From positions 32,420,911 to 32,484,910 of the forward strand of contig NC_054749.1 in assembly GCF_018143015.1 (NCBI RefSeq): a stretch of DNA of 64,000 nt. The letters run 5' to 3'. The stretch's first letter is position 1. Each line of letters begins with the position of its first letter. Both the position numbers and the translations under genes were made by a program. Shown piece by piece: positions 12,770-25,200 of the stretch. This stretch comes from Lytechinus variegatus. Lineage: Eukaryota > Echinodermata > Echinoidea > Temnopleuroida > Toxopneustidae. A model generated the notes under the pieces. The model saw nothing but the letters and a program-made list of their open reading frames with translations, had not been told where the DNA came from and made no database searches.

Positions 12770-13022
12770 AGAGGCATCCGTTGTGGTCTAGTGGTTCTGA
12801 CTCTCTCCTTTCAAACAGAGGGTTGTGGGTTCGAATCTTATCCATCATGTCCATGGTATGTTTTCCTGCACTCGACCCGGGTGAGGTAAGTGGATACCCG
12901 GTATAGGATGAATACCTTGAATACACTGAGCGCCGTTGAAAAAGAATATAGCTCGAGGTAAAGCCGGGGTAATAAAAGCAGTGCTTTGTTTCCTCAGGCA
13001 AAAAGCGCTTTAAATAAATGCA
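12770..13022 (+). mobile_element. tRNA-derived SINE, copy 1, with target-site duplication
   Basis: The head resembles a tRNA: A-box-like TGGTCTAGTGG near 12785 and B-box-like GGTTCGAATC near 12830, the two halves of a Pol III internal promoter. A non-tRNA body follows (TGCACTCGACCCGGGTGAGG), then an AAATAAAT tail. Flanks read GTTATTATCTTG (12758-12769) and GTTATTATTTTG (13023-13034), a 12-bp duplication with one mismatch, typical of LINE-driven insertion. It lies just beyond the 3' end of the SRCR gene. Confidence 0.8.
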
Positions 13023-13182
13023 GTTATTATTTTGTTGTCGAATCATGATTAAACCCTTTGTACGTTAAAATGACATCGGTCGTCCTTATTTTGTTTTAGA
13101 TTCAGCATAATGGTAATTGTCATAGGTTTGCTTCATCTTGATTACTGATGTAATTCCCAAACCATTGAACCAATAAATCTTG

Positions 13183-13188
13183 TTTATT
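13183..13188 (-). promoter_or_regulatory. Candidate polyadenylation signal of the SRCR receptor gene
   Basis: AATAAA on the minus strand, 28 nt after the stop codon. A 3' UTR this short would be unusual, so a more distal site is also possible. Confidence 0.35.
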
Positions 13189-13215
13189 TTGAAGGAAGCA
13201 ATCCAAAGAATTGAT

Positions 13216-16200
13216 TCAAACGGGCAATGTTGCCTTTCTACTGAGAGCCTGATAGGAACTATCATCACTGTCCTGCAAGAAAGATTGGTCTCCAATCATT
13301 GAGTTTTCATAGGGATTCTCTCCAACATTAAAACCTCCATTGTCGGTTTGGTCGTCAAGGTCGGGTTCCGAAGATGGGATCTCCCACATCTCAATGTCAT
13401 TAGCGTATATAGATTCACCTCGGTCGTTACGTTGTCCATCGACCAGAAATGACACAGCATACGGTGTCTGTTCGCCGATTACTTCAGGTCCGTATACTGC
13501 ATTACTGATTTCCATTTGCTGGTGAGGTACTCTAGATGTCTTCGCGGACAAATCATCAGCCGTTGACGCCTGTGGCTTCCTAACGGGTTTCTTTGGCGTC
13601 CCTGGCGACTTTTTTGCCGCCTTAACCATTTTTACCTCAGGTGTCTGTTGCGTATTTTGTACGAGTGCTGGCTTCTTTTGTATCTTAACTTCTGGTGATT
13701 GTTGCGTATTTTGTTCCAGTACTGGCTTCTTTTTTAGCTTCTGCAAGCCAGCAAAAGTGGTGGTTTTCACGGTGAGTTCTTGATATGGGTTGATTGCGGA
13801 TGTATTGGGGATGATATACAAGCCCTCATCAGTACAAACGCTGGCCAGTGCAGTGGATGCAGGAGTGAGAGTGGCACTAGATGAAGCACCAACAGGAGCG
13901 TAGACATTGTCTTCACAGTCACCTTGTTTAGGAATCCTGGGGCCTGCATCGGCGCCATTTTCGATTGGCCCCACCATCACGTTTTGATATTCATCGATTG
14001 AATCTTGTTTAGGAATCCTTGAGCTGGTATCTGCGCCATTTTCAAGTGGTCCAACTGCAGAGTACTGGTACGCGTCCAACGAATCTTGATTCGGAAGTCG
14101 TGGTTCATTTCCGGCGCCATTTTGAATCGGTCCAACGGCGGAATACTGGTATTCGTCGATGGAATCCTGAGTTGGAACTCTTGGATTGGCGTGGTCGGCG
14201 CCATTTTGAATCGGTCCAATGGCGGAATACTGGTATTCGTCCATCGAATCCTGTTTTGGAACATCAGATGCAGGTCCTTCGGCATTTCCGGAAAGTCCAA
14301 TTGGTAAGTGCAGGTATTCCTCGCCAGTCAAGTAAGAAGTTCTTGGTGCAGTGGAATCGACATGACTAACTGCGTTGTATTGATATTTGTTGTCTGGAAA
14401 GTTAATTTCACGATCATGTGAACCTCTTCCGTTTATTCTTCCTGTCGGTTTGGCATTTCTGACTTTGCCTTTGCACCTATCAAATTAAAGAAAAATGAAA
14501 ATCAGAATGAATTTCGCGAAGAAGTCTTTATAAGCTCTTCATTTGATGGTGGATTTGAAAAAAAATCTTTGTGAATAATAATGAGTCTCCTAAGTCGAAA
14601 TAGTTCCAAGAAACAAATAATTTGGTCATACATGATTTCTTTTTCAAAGTGTCGGATTTGGTCCTGTCAGTGGAGTATAGTTTTATATAATGGCAGCAAG
14701 TATATTATAATAATAGACTCGTCTTTCTTACATTCATGTCTAAAGTAGGCCTGTAATACCAATATTTTACTTGAAATCGCACTTCTTGAATCTTTAGATT
14801 AAGAATTATATGAATTACATGCTATTACCTATGACGTAATATTATGATTATTACAATGAGGACGATGATAAAACAAAAGGTTGGCACTCCAATGTAAATA
14901 GCTCCGGTATTCAGACCTGTAGGTTAAGAAAAAGACATGCAAATGGATTAAATATCTTGCAATCTTATTGAGAGTGATGAAAAATATTCTCGACTGTTGG
15001 GGATTTCTTTAAAAGGGACCCCCGCTCCTGTCCCGATAGTTGCTTTTTTTATATATGAAAATCATTGCAATAATTTCTTCAGGTTGCAAATATCATCCAT
15101 TTTCCTTTATATTCCTGCTGATTTATTTTATTTTTGTTACACGCTATATAGTCTTAAAAAATACATTACCAATAACAAATTATTGATTAGGAAAAAATGC
15201 ATGTTATAAAAAAACAGTAGACCTTATCAAAAAAACCAGCCCCATGCTGAGCTTGCTAATTTATATGCTCCTGTCTTTGACCTACATGTAAGACCAAAAC
15301 GTACAGCCCTATATTAATTTACGCATGTTCAGCCTTTGGCCTTCTTTTAACCTTGTTTCTTTAACGGGAGGTTCTTTGTTTCACATTAAGTATATATAAT
15401 TTTTTCAACCTTTAATATCAAGTCTACCCCAGGAAAAAATTATTTGAGTCGATAGAAAAAACTCAAACAAGGTAAGTATAACGCTGAAAAAATTTAAAGT
15501 TTCGCTTATTATTCACAAAACAGTTATGCACAACTTAGTGATAGGCAAATGAGAGAATTGATGGTGTCATTCAGGGGCGGCGATCGGGGGGGGGGGGGGC
15601 ACAGTGCCCCAATTTTTCAAGCACTGAAAAAGTCCCCTTTTCTAAGCAAGAAAAATACCCCACCACGAGCGTGTACTGTGCCCCTTTCACTTGAAGAGGA
15701 CCCGTTCTAGGTGCTACCAAGTGCCCTTTCTCGTATAAGAGCCAGTTTTCTCTCCTAAAATGTTACCTCATGGACGTGTTCTGTGCCATTTTCATCTGAG
15801 GAGGACCCGTTTTTTGTGTTAGCAATTGCCATATCTTGTATCAGTGCCAAATTTTACAAAAATTCCCACTAACGAACGTGTTTTATGCCCCTTTCACCTG
15901 AGGACCATTTTTATGCCCTAAGCAAGAGCCTATTTGCCATCTTATAGGTGCCCTTTCTCGAATCAGCGCCCCTTTTACCCAAGAAAAGTGTCCCTCACGA
16001 ACATACCCTGTGCCCCTTCCACATGAGAAGGATCCGCTTTATGCCATTAGCAAGTGTCCATTTACCTTCTTTTAGGTGCCCTTTCTCGTATCAGTGCCCC
16101 CCTTTACCTAAGAAAAGTGCCCCAAGAACGGTTTTCGCGCCCCTTCCACCTGAAAAGGACCTGTTATGTGTTAACGAGTGCCCCTTTGCCTTCTCATAGG

Positions 16201-19200
16201 TGCCAGTTCTTCATATCAGAGAAGTTGTCCTGAAAAAACCCTCTTTTCGTGGCCGATGAGCGCCCGTTTTTTTTTTAATTTAGCGTCGTTCTGTTTTCTT
16301 CTGCAAGTACATACTGAATGAAAAATAATCCTACATGCCTTAAATTTCATGAGTCATGTGAGTGGGGTAGATAAGCATTTTTTCTGTGTTTAAAGATCAT
16401 GGCCGTACCCATGCAGCGGGAGGTGCCCCCGAAAATTTTGAAAACTCACATCGTTTTACTGCAGACTTTCAAAAAATTCACCAAAAGTATGCACAAAATC
16501 CACCAAATTCACAAAATGCATAAGCGCCTCAATGATGAGCTTGGTCGCTTTGCTCCCTCGCTTTGCTCCCTCGCTTTGCTCCCTCGCTTTGGATTTTTCC
16601 TCCAAAAAGTTTACGCGTGCTGCCCCCCCCCCTGTGGAAAAAATATGCATACCGTGCATACGGCCATTCCCCCCCCCCCACTTTCAACTCCGCTCCGCCA
16701 GTCCTGATGTCCTTCACTCACTATTTCTTTTGTTTCTTATTGTTTGAATATGATACAATGTTTCATTTTTACAGATCTGACAGCAATGACCCTCTTGTTT
16801 GGACCACAAATTGCTAGAACAGCGGTATTTCCACACGTTTAGCAAGGGATCAAACTATGTTTCACATGACAATGAAGAGAAAATCATAATATTTCATATT
16901 TCATGTAATAAAATACAAAAGAAATAGTGAGTGGATGGTATCATCAGTCCCCTCATTTGCATACTAACCAGGTGGGTGTTTCATAAAGTTGTTCGTAAAG
17001 TTACGAACGACTTTACGCACGACTGGAACCTGTTCTTGGGTCATAACTCAATAACATAGGGATATCAGATAGCACAAGAAAGGAATCACCAGTCGTGCGT
17101 AAAGTTATTCGTATCTTACGAACAGCTTTATGAAACACCCACCAGGATGTGAATAACTGTTTTGTGAAATTAAGCGAAACTTTAAAATGTCATAACTTTA
17201 TCATTTTTACATCCAATTTTGATGAAATTTTCAGTGTTTTGCTTGTTTGATTTTTCCCTTTTTAATCAAACCAACTTTTTGTTGGGGTGGACTTGTCCTT
17301 TTTGTTTTCCAAATTTCCTGTAATTGCCGAGAATCCACAGACATAATTCGAACTTTGCTGAGTTTTGTACCTCTTCATAAACTGCTAAAGTTGAAACACT
17401 GACTAAACATACCCAGTGGTAAACTATCGAGTGTTACGTAATCATCCGTAGTCATGAAATCACTCGTCACGAAGTCGAAATCAGGTGCCGAGGATGTCAC
17501 TTCCGTCGTCGATGTAGTAGGGGTTGACACGGTGGATGTCATCTGAGATGTTGTCGAAGGTTCCGTTGTTGAAGTTGTAGTTCTTCGACGGGTTCTAGAT
17601 GTACTCTCTCGGTTTGGTGTTGTTTCCACGGCTGGGCTTGGGTGCTTCATTTCTATAGGTGGGAGGCTAGTTACTGCATGCATAGAATAACCAAGGAATG
17701 TCATCTGTTATCCTATTTTCAAATCATTTTCAGTTTTATATTTATATGTTTGTTTCATTTTTATTTTACTTTTCTATTTTATTGTTTACTATTTATTTGA
17801 CTTATATATTTATTCATTTAGAAATTCATTTACCTGTCTATTTATTTGATTAATTAATTCATCTATTTATCAATCAATGGGCGGGGGGGGGGGCTGGGGT
17901 GCTGTGCTGCTTTGAGAGGGTGGGCTCCATGCATCCTTTGCGCCCCTCTCCGAACAAGAGTCAACGCCAACATCAAAACCAATGCTGAACTATAGAACCC
18001 CAAATTGGCTAACTTACCTGGCTGTTCAACGCACTTGACACCGGCATCGGGTAGGGCTGTGCAAATTATTCCACCACCACCCCTATAGACACATTGCAAT
18101 TCGTTGATAGTTGTAGCTTCTATTAAAAACACATAGAAAATGAATGAGACATGGCCATAGAGAGATATGATATAGCACGCTGACTGTATAAGCCAGTTCA
18201 CTGTTAGCTGATGATCAACTTTTCTCAAATGATCTTTGCGATTTTTCATTAGGTAGAGCATTAACATTTTCAAATGAAGATGTTGCGTAAGTTTTCTCGG
18301 TAAAGCATTCAAATTCTAAGAATGAAAGGCATTGTATAGAGCAGGTGACTAGAATAGTACATCAGGGGTAAAGTTTTTTTTAATCTGTTTGTTTTGTTGT
18401 CTGGTCCTGGAACATTTTGACTATAGTTTAGGCTATACTGTCAAATACCAGTGATTAAGAAGACTTTGTTACTCTTCAGCTTGGATGTGATAAAAATAAT
18501 ACATGTATTTTAAAAGGAATACCTGAATAATCATCAAATCACAAATGCCTATGTCAGTGAATTTGAAAACCAACTTCATGGTTTATCTCAAATGACCTTT
18601 TACTGCTTGTGCGCAGTTTACAACCGTGAATAGGCCATAGAGATAATGGAACAGGCTTATTATACACAGTGACGTACCATTTGGTATACCAAAATTTAAA
18701 GGAAACTAAAATACAAGGAGAGAGAATCCATCTTATCAGAAAGAATAAAATGAGAGGAGTAATCTAAGACTTGTTTCATCAAAATCGGTTATAGAATAAG
18801 CGGTTTATGGAAGTTTGAAAAGTCTTGTACTTTCTATGGGGATCTTCAAATTGGCAAACAGGCTTCAAAATTGCTAATTTTGTGGACAACTCTCCATTTG
18901 TTTTCTGCACAAATTTTCAGACTTTCCCCTTTATTTTACATATTTCACATTGTCTGCTCCTGACCTTGACATTATGTGATGTTGATTATATTTTCTAATG
19001 ACATATGTTACGTAACATATTGTCATGAGAAAATATAATTGTTTAATATCTTATGGTTCAGTCAAGTTGGTCCTTACTGTCACATCGATAAAAAAAATGA
19101 AATATTGTATAATTCAAACAATAAAAACAACTAAAGAAATAGTGTGTGAGCGACATCATTGACTCTCTTATTAATTTTGCATAATATTACTGAGTTGTGC

Positions 19201-22200
19201 ATAAACTGTTTTTGTGAAAGATAAACTTTAAATTGTCATAACTTCCATATTTAACAACCGACCTTGATTAGATTTTCAGTGCTGTGCTTATTGGATTTTT
19301 CTGTTTTTATTCGAATCAACTTTTTGTGGGGTGAACTTGACCTTTAATTTAAGACATTGTTTTAATGACCACAGAGATCAACATGCCCGGGAACTTCGTT
19401 TTTTTTAACTACTGCCATGATAGAGTATATCAAGAAAGAATAAAGAGTGGAAATAACTATACGGTGCCTATGTAAGAATTTTTTTTTGAAAAGCTGTTAA
19501 AATTATGTGTCAATTGGGATTTACTATTATTAGTATTATGATAGATGCTCTCAAGTATCCCTTATCAGTCGACACCAAAGCAAAGCACCAAGCAATTCAA
19601 ACGCAAATATTTTCATTTATTAAAACTGAATATTGGTATTAGCTATAGAAAATTCACTCCGTAAGCAAACTGAATAAGTTTTGATATCCCATTACGCACA
19701 AGCATATGCGAAAAGTAGTGCAAGAGTCTCGAGAAAAACTTTGTGGAAGATCCTATATACCCGGGGGTGGACACTTACATTGACGAGTGGATACCATGCG
19801 CGATCCCCCCAAAAAACACGTAAAAAGGATGTATTTTTTACGATAGGGCACGTTACGTACGTAACGTGATAAGGGTGTCAAAAACACAAAAATAATGAAA
19901 AAGGGTATCTATTTCGCTAGGAAAATTACGTGTTTAGGGTCGAATTTGCGGGGATGATAAAACAAAATTAAAAAGGTTTATAAAGGATTTCCTTTTTGCC
20001 CCAACACTTCGTGTTTAGAGTCCGATTTGCGTGAGGTGTAAGGTGGGGTCGTACTAAACCAAATAAGGTAAAGCCGACGACCGAAGGACCCGTAACAATG
20101 AAACATTCCTGTACTTGTTTAGGGGTTCATTTCAGGGAATATTTGCCAAGAGTATCGTTTTGTTTCCAATACTTGTTAAGGGTAGGGTTTCACACGCCAA
20201 TAATTGTTAAGGGGTGCATTTTCAGAATATGGAAACTACGTGATTAGGGTGCTTTTCGAGACCCCATGGTCGCGCATGGTATCCACTCGTGAATGGGAGT
20301 GCCCCCCCCGGGTCCTATACCTACCTGTTCCAGATAAACATCTATCAAGCCGTACGATATGATTTCGTGAACCCTGTCCAAATGGTGCACCATTTCTATA
20401 ATATCTCTGAGAATCTTGGAAACCAAGCTGACGACACACGACCGAAGCGATGTCTGCACCCCATCCTGAGCTACAAAGTCTCGCCCAGGAAGCGGTTCTG
20501 CGTCCGTGATCGGTGAACACCTCTACACGACCTTCACTGCCCCCTACGACACCGCTCGCGTTCACTAATCTAACATCTAAAGTAGACGAGAGATTCAACA
20601 GATTTAAATTACATTAGTTTGTTGCGATTATTATGTTGCTGTGGTCTAGTGGTTACGACTCTCGTCTTTCAAAAAATTTGTGTTCGATTCCCAAAGTGTT
20701 TTCCTTCAGCATGAGATTTACCGACATTGTGCTGCACTCAACCCAGGTGAAGTGAATGAGGATATAGGAAAAAAAACCCGGAAATGCTTGAGCGCCAATA
20801 TGGCGGCTTGGCTATACCGCCGAGGTATCATGATACCAAATTTTAAGCACAATATAGGATCATTGCAGGACCGTTATGTGAAACTGCTTGCGAGCTGATT
20901 AATGTTTTATCCTGTTGAAAAATGTTTTAATAAATAAATAAATATAGAGTATATTAGTAAAGTAGCTACGCTATAAAAACGGTCTATATTATTACTTTTA
21001 TTATATTATTATCTTTATTGTATTATTTTTTTTACACGAACAGAGACCTTTATCAGCGGCGCAATTAGCAAAAAAAAGGGGTGCGCATCGTCATGAGATA
21101 GTTTCCAAAAAGTGGCAAGCGTGAGAGATGATGTGCCTTTTAAGTATTCCAACTTGATATCTAGGGGGTGCTGCTGTCTTACGGTGTAACATACGGAGCA
21201 CTCACAGGGGGTGTTGAAGCACCCCCAGTGAGTGCTTCCAGGACCATGTGTGATGCATGGGTCATTGGTCCAAGACAGAGATGAGATTGGTTTTTAATTA
21301 TAGCAATTTGTCTTAGGATTCTTAAATAAGATTTTGTTGTAGATGAATAACTATACATTTCTCTGTCTGACTGTTCATATTACTTCCTCTATAATTGTTT
21401 TTTAAAATAAAATATTGTTGTGGAAATGAATGTTTTGAATCGAGTTGATTTGATACAATGCAGCTCTATCACAGTCCACTTGATAATTCCCCGTATTATT
21501 GTTTTGAACCACTCTTTAATATTCTCTAAACTATTAGTTTTTACGGATACGGAAGCCTCCAGTTTATTGAGCGTGCGCATGAAGGGCTTTGCCATTTGCC
21601 TTAAAAAAGCAACAACAAAAATATTAGGTTATTTTCGACAAAAATGTGAGGGGTAGACCGTAGACGAATAAACTAAGAATAGCCTCGCGGTAAATGTATT
21701 TTGTTTATTGTATTTACGATGTTACTATCTGCGCGTATTATGCCGAATTGTCCAGAACTTATGATAGCGACTGATTGCATGAGTAATTTGATATTGAAAA
21801 AGTCTTATAATTATTAACGAAATTATGAAAAGGAATCTATTTTGGATATTACTTGGGGAAACTAACCACAATGTTGTTGGTTGAAATCAAAATGAGTCAG
21901 TCCAGGTTTTACTTTCACTTTTAAACATTAATTTCATTAAACCTACAACATGTTCCCCATGAGTTATAATATATAAGCCTTCATACATGCGGTGTAGCAT
22001 AAAAAACAAACGGTTTCCTAAAATTCTTAACCAGGTGTAACATCCGCCGACTATTAAATTAATGGATGGACTTCTCCTTTTGCCGACGTACTTTCATTTC
22101 TCCATTAAAATCCTCTCGTTGTTTACTACATAAAGGAAACAGACGGGAAACCTATTAAAATGATCTCCCCACTTTTTTCTTACGTGTAATCTTTTTATAA

Positions 22201-25200
22201 AAAGGAACTTTAAAAAAAAACAATTGCAACAAATTTAAATTGTTTTCTGTAGTGTTCGATGAGTTTGATGCAAAACTCTTTCAAAATCTAAACTACGGAG
22301 AGAAATGAATTGTCATTTCCAAAACCATGTGCAAAAACGTAAAAGTGACCATACGATTGTGATTTTTTTGCATGGTCAGCCCCCCATTTTGAAACCGTTC
22401 CGCGGCCCCTGAATGTAACCAACAGGAAACCAGAGTCGAGAATAAAATTTTGTAAGAGGAATTGTTTTCAGTATATTACACCCGTGCCTTCCTGTTTTCT
22501 TGTATCTTATTTTCCTTTCTTTCTGTAAAGGCATGCTATGGATAAATGCTCGTCTCATTTCCTTAAAAGTTATTTGGAAGAAAGTAATTTTTCGTTTCTA
22601 CGAGGTAAAATGAAATACAAGAAGTTCATCCTTGAATTCAGCCAGTGATGGAATAATTTAAGATACCATAAAATATATCAACTGGAAGTGTTTCTTGTGG
22701 TCTCGGTTTTCAAACTTATATGTTGTATTTCCTTGAACACGTCTTCCTGAAATATTAGTCTGAAATTGTAAAATATGAAAATATCTTGAGGGGTTTAAAC
22801 CAATATAAATTCTCAAGTCCCTTTCCGCTCTGCCTCCTCCTACCAAAAATGACGACCATTATATATGCAATTTTCATTAGATTTTTTGTAGTGGTAGCTG
22901 AACTGTTACGATTCAATGTTTGAAATCATTGAAATTCAAAATCGTAATAAGTAAAGTCACAATAACTCATGTTGTTCTCAGGAAACGAAATTTCATATTC
23001 ATCACGAGTGAACAAATCTTTTTAGATTATCATGCATATACTATACGTTTTGATTAAACAACTTTCACTGCAAAAACTCTGGTGTTGATTTAACACCAGC
23101 CCGGAATCTATATATGTCCACACCAGAGAAGTATTGAAACAACACTAGTTTGGAATCAAACATTGTCAAACCGATGCTGTTTTAATACTAATTGGTGTTG
23201 TATAAACTATCTGGTGTTAGACTAAAACGAAACTGTTGTTGTTTAACACTTCTCTGGTGTGGACAGATATAGATTCCGAGCTGGTGTTAAATCAGCACCA
23301 GAGTTTTTGCAGTGTTCAATCAAGGAGGTGAATCTTCTTGATTCAATCGAGTGACCGATCAAAATAAAACCTCGATGCATTGTTTTCTGTTTGAGATAAG
23401 AACACTTCTCTAGCCTGTGTTGGATGGGCTGCGAATTACACGGTTCGTTTTCCATAGCTTATACCCTTTGATGATATCCTGTGCTCAAACTTCCTTTAAA
23501 AAATAAGAATAAAAACATTTCCACAAAAAACATTAGCGCTATATTGGCAGTGATGTGATGAGCCAAAATAATTAATCTTTCTTCTTTTCTTTCCTGGTTG
23601 AATTTTTTTCTTAGTAGTGGAATTTTTAGGGGAAAACGAGCCCCCCGCCCCTCCCCCCCAAAAACCCGCCCCTCCCCCCCAAAAACCCGCCCCATCTGTA
23701 AGCCACTGCTACTAGTAACCTAAAGAAAAAGAAAATCCTTTTTTTTACAATAGAATCAACTGATAGAATTAAGAATGATTCACCAACTGCGATAATCATG
23801 TAAAATTTGAAGAAAAAAATATACTGGAGTATTATAGGCATATAATGCGCACCTTTGACTCTTTATAAATGCCTAAAGAGATGGTGAAGGGGTCATGGAG
23901 CTAAAAAAATACTATTATCTTATGGAATAACCAAAAAGTCGTCATCTTGACCCTCCCCCTGCCAAGCCTGGGTTTGCCCCTGGAAGGGACGATCCACGTA
24001 CTATCGCAGACGTCTTTCACAAAGGTGACCATTATCAGACCCAATTTCATCTTCGAGCAATTCGTTTGTTTGTTTTTTCTCATGATATAACTGATACATG
24101 TTCACGAACTTGGACTCTTTCGATTTACATTGTCTGTAGTAACCGGAAGCGGATGTTTGTAATGACCCTAAACGAGAAGTGACCCGGCAGAAGTTTAACT
24201 TGATTACATGTTGTTGTTGTTGTTGTGGACATTAATGACGGTTTAGCCTAAATATTTGGCCATTGTATGTCATATAAGAATGTGCAATGTTGTCCTTTTC
24301 TTTTACAGTGTGTATAAATGAAAACGTTTCTTATTTAATAATAAACTATGATAGTCTGTTACCCCATTCGCATGCTTACCAGTGCATGGGTTGTTTCAAG
24401 TTCAATGACATTTTTTATATGAGCATAGCACCAAAAAAAAAAGGAAATTGGTCCTGAAAAGTCACCCCAAAGTCACTCACTAGGTGTTAGGCCGTCCATA
24501 TTGTGATTTTTGTACCATTTTTGTAAACTTAGAATAGGTTTTGGAGCTCGGAAACACAATCCAAATTGTGCTTCCTACACCATATACCTGGGGCCCGTTG
24601 CAGAAAGAGTTGCAATCGATCGCAGCTATAAAAATCATGCGCAACTTGATATTCAACCAATCAACAGCGCGCATTTGGGATTTTGCGATTGATTTTTTGA
24701 CTTGCGTTTAAACGCAACTCTTGTTGCAATGGACCCCAGCACTGGAATGGCCTACTGTAAAATATATACATGTACTACCATTGAAACTCGACGGCGAATC
24801 TTCTTATTGCATGCCTATAAAGAGGTAATGTACATGGGGTGAACAAAATCGAATGCTGATCAGCGCAATGCTATTGCACGGTCTGGGTCCAAAACTTTAT
24901 ATGATGTCATATTATGCGATCTCTGTACAATTCTTAGAAAAAAATCATTTTTTTACGCCCAACAAATCGTGTGGATATCTTGATTAGACTTATAGTACAG
25001 CGTCCAAATTCATCACTCTCTTTCCCGAAAGGCCCAAGTATTTTTACCTAGGCCGTTTCATACCTAAACCAAGGGTTGGTGTATCATAATTATTATATTT
25101 ACCTGGTTTCTGTTAATATGATGGCATGAACATATATGCCTACCTGTATTTTATATTAATGGCATGACAGTTAGGCCTATATAATAATGAGTAATGAGTT

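Larger units (their letters stand above)
15409..17302. mobile_element. TTAAAGGTCAAGTCCACC-family element, interrupted by two later insertions
   Basis: The left arm is at 15409-15571 and the rest at 16707-17302, ending in GGTGGACTTGTCCTT. When the inserts at 15572-16706 and 16973-17147 are set aside, the pieces follow the order of the full copy at 9104-9714. It sits in intron 4 of the SRCR gene. Confidence 0.75.

Noticed and set aside
12780-12845. Possible functional tRNA gene
   Set aside because: The A and B boxes are tRNA-like, but the cloverleaf is poor and the sequence continues into a SINE body with a tail and target duplication.
15948-16199. Cys/Pro-rich 83-codon open frame
   Set aside because: It is translated from the GTGCCC tandem units of a transposon, and the cysteines follow the DNA period.
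17863-18312. 149-codon minus-strand open frame as a separate gene
   Set aside because: Only 18018-18119 has splice sites, phase and SRCR cysteines; the rest is intron read in frame.
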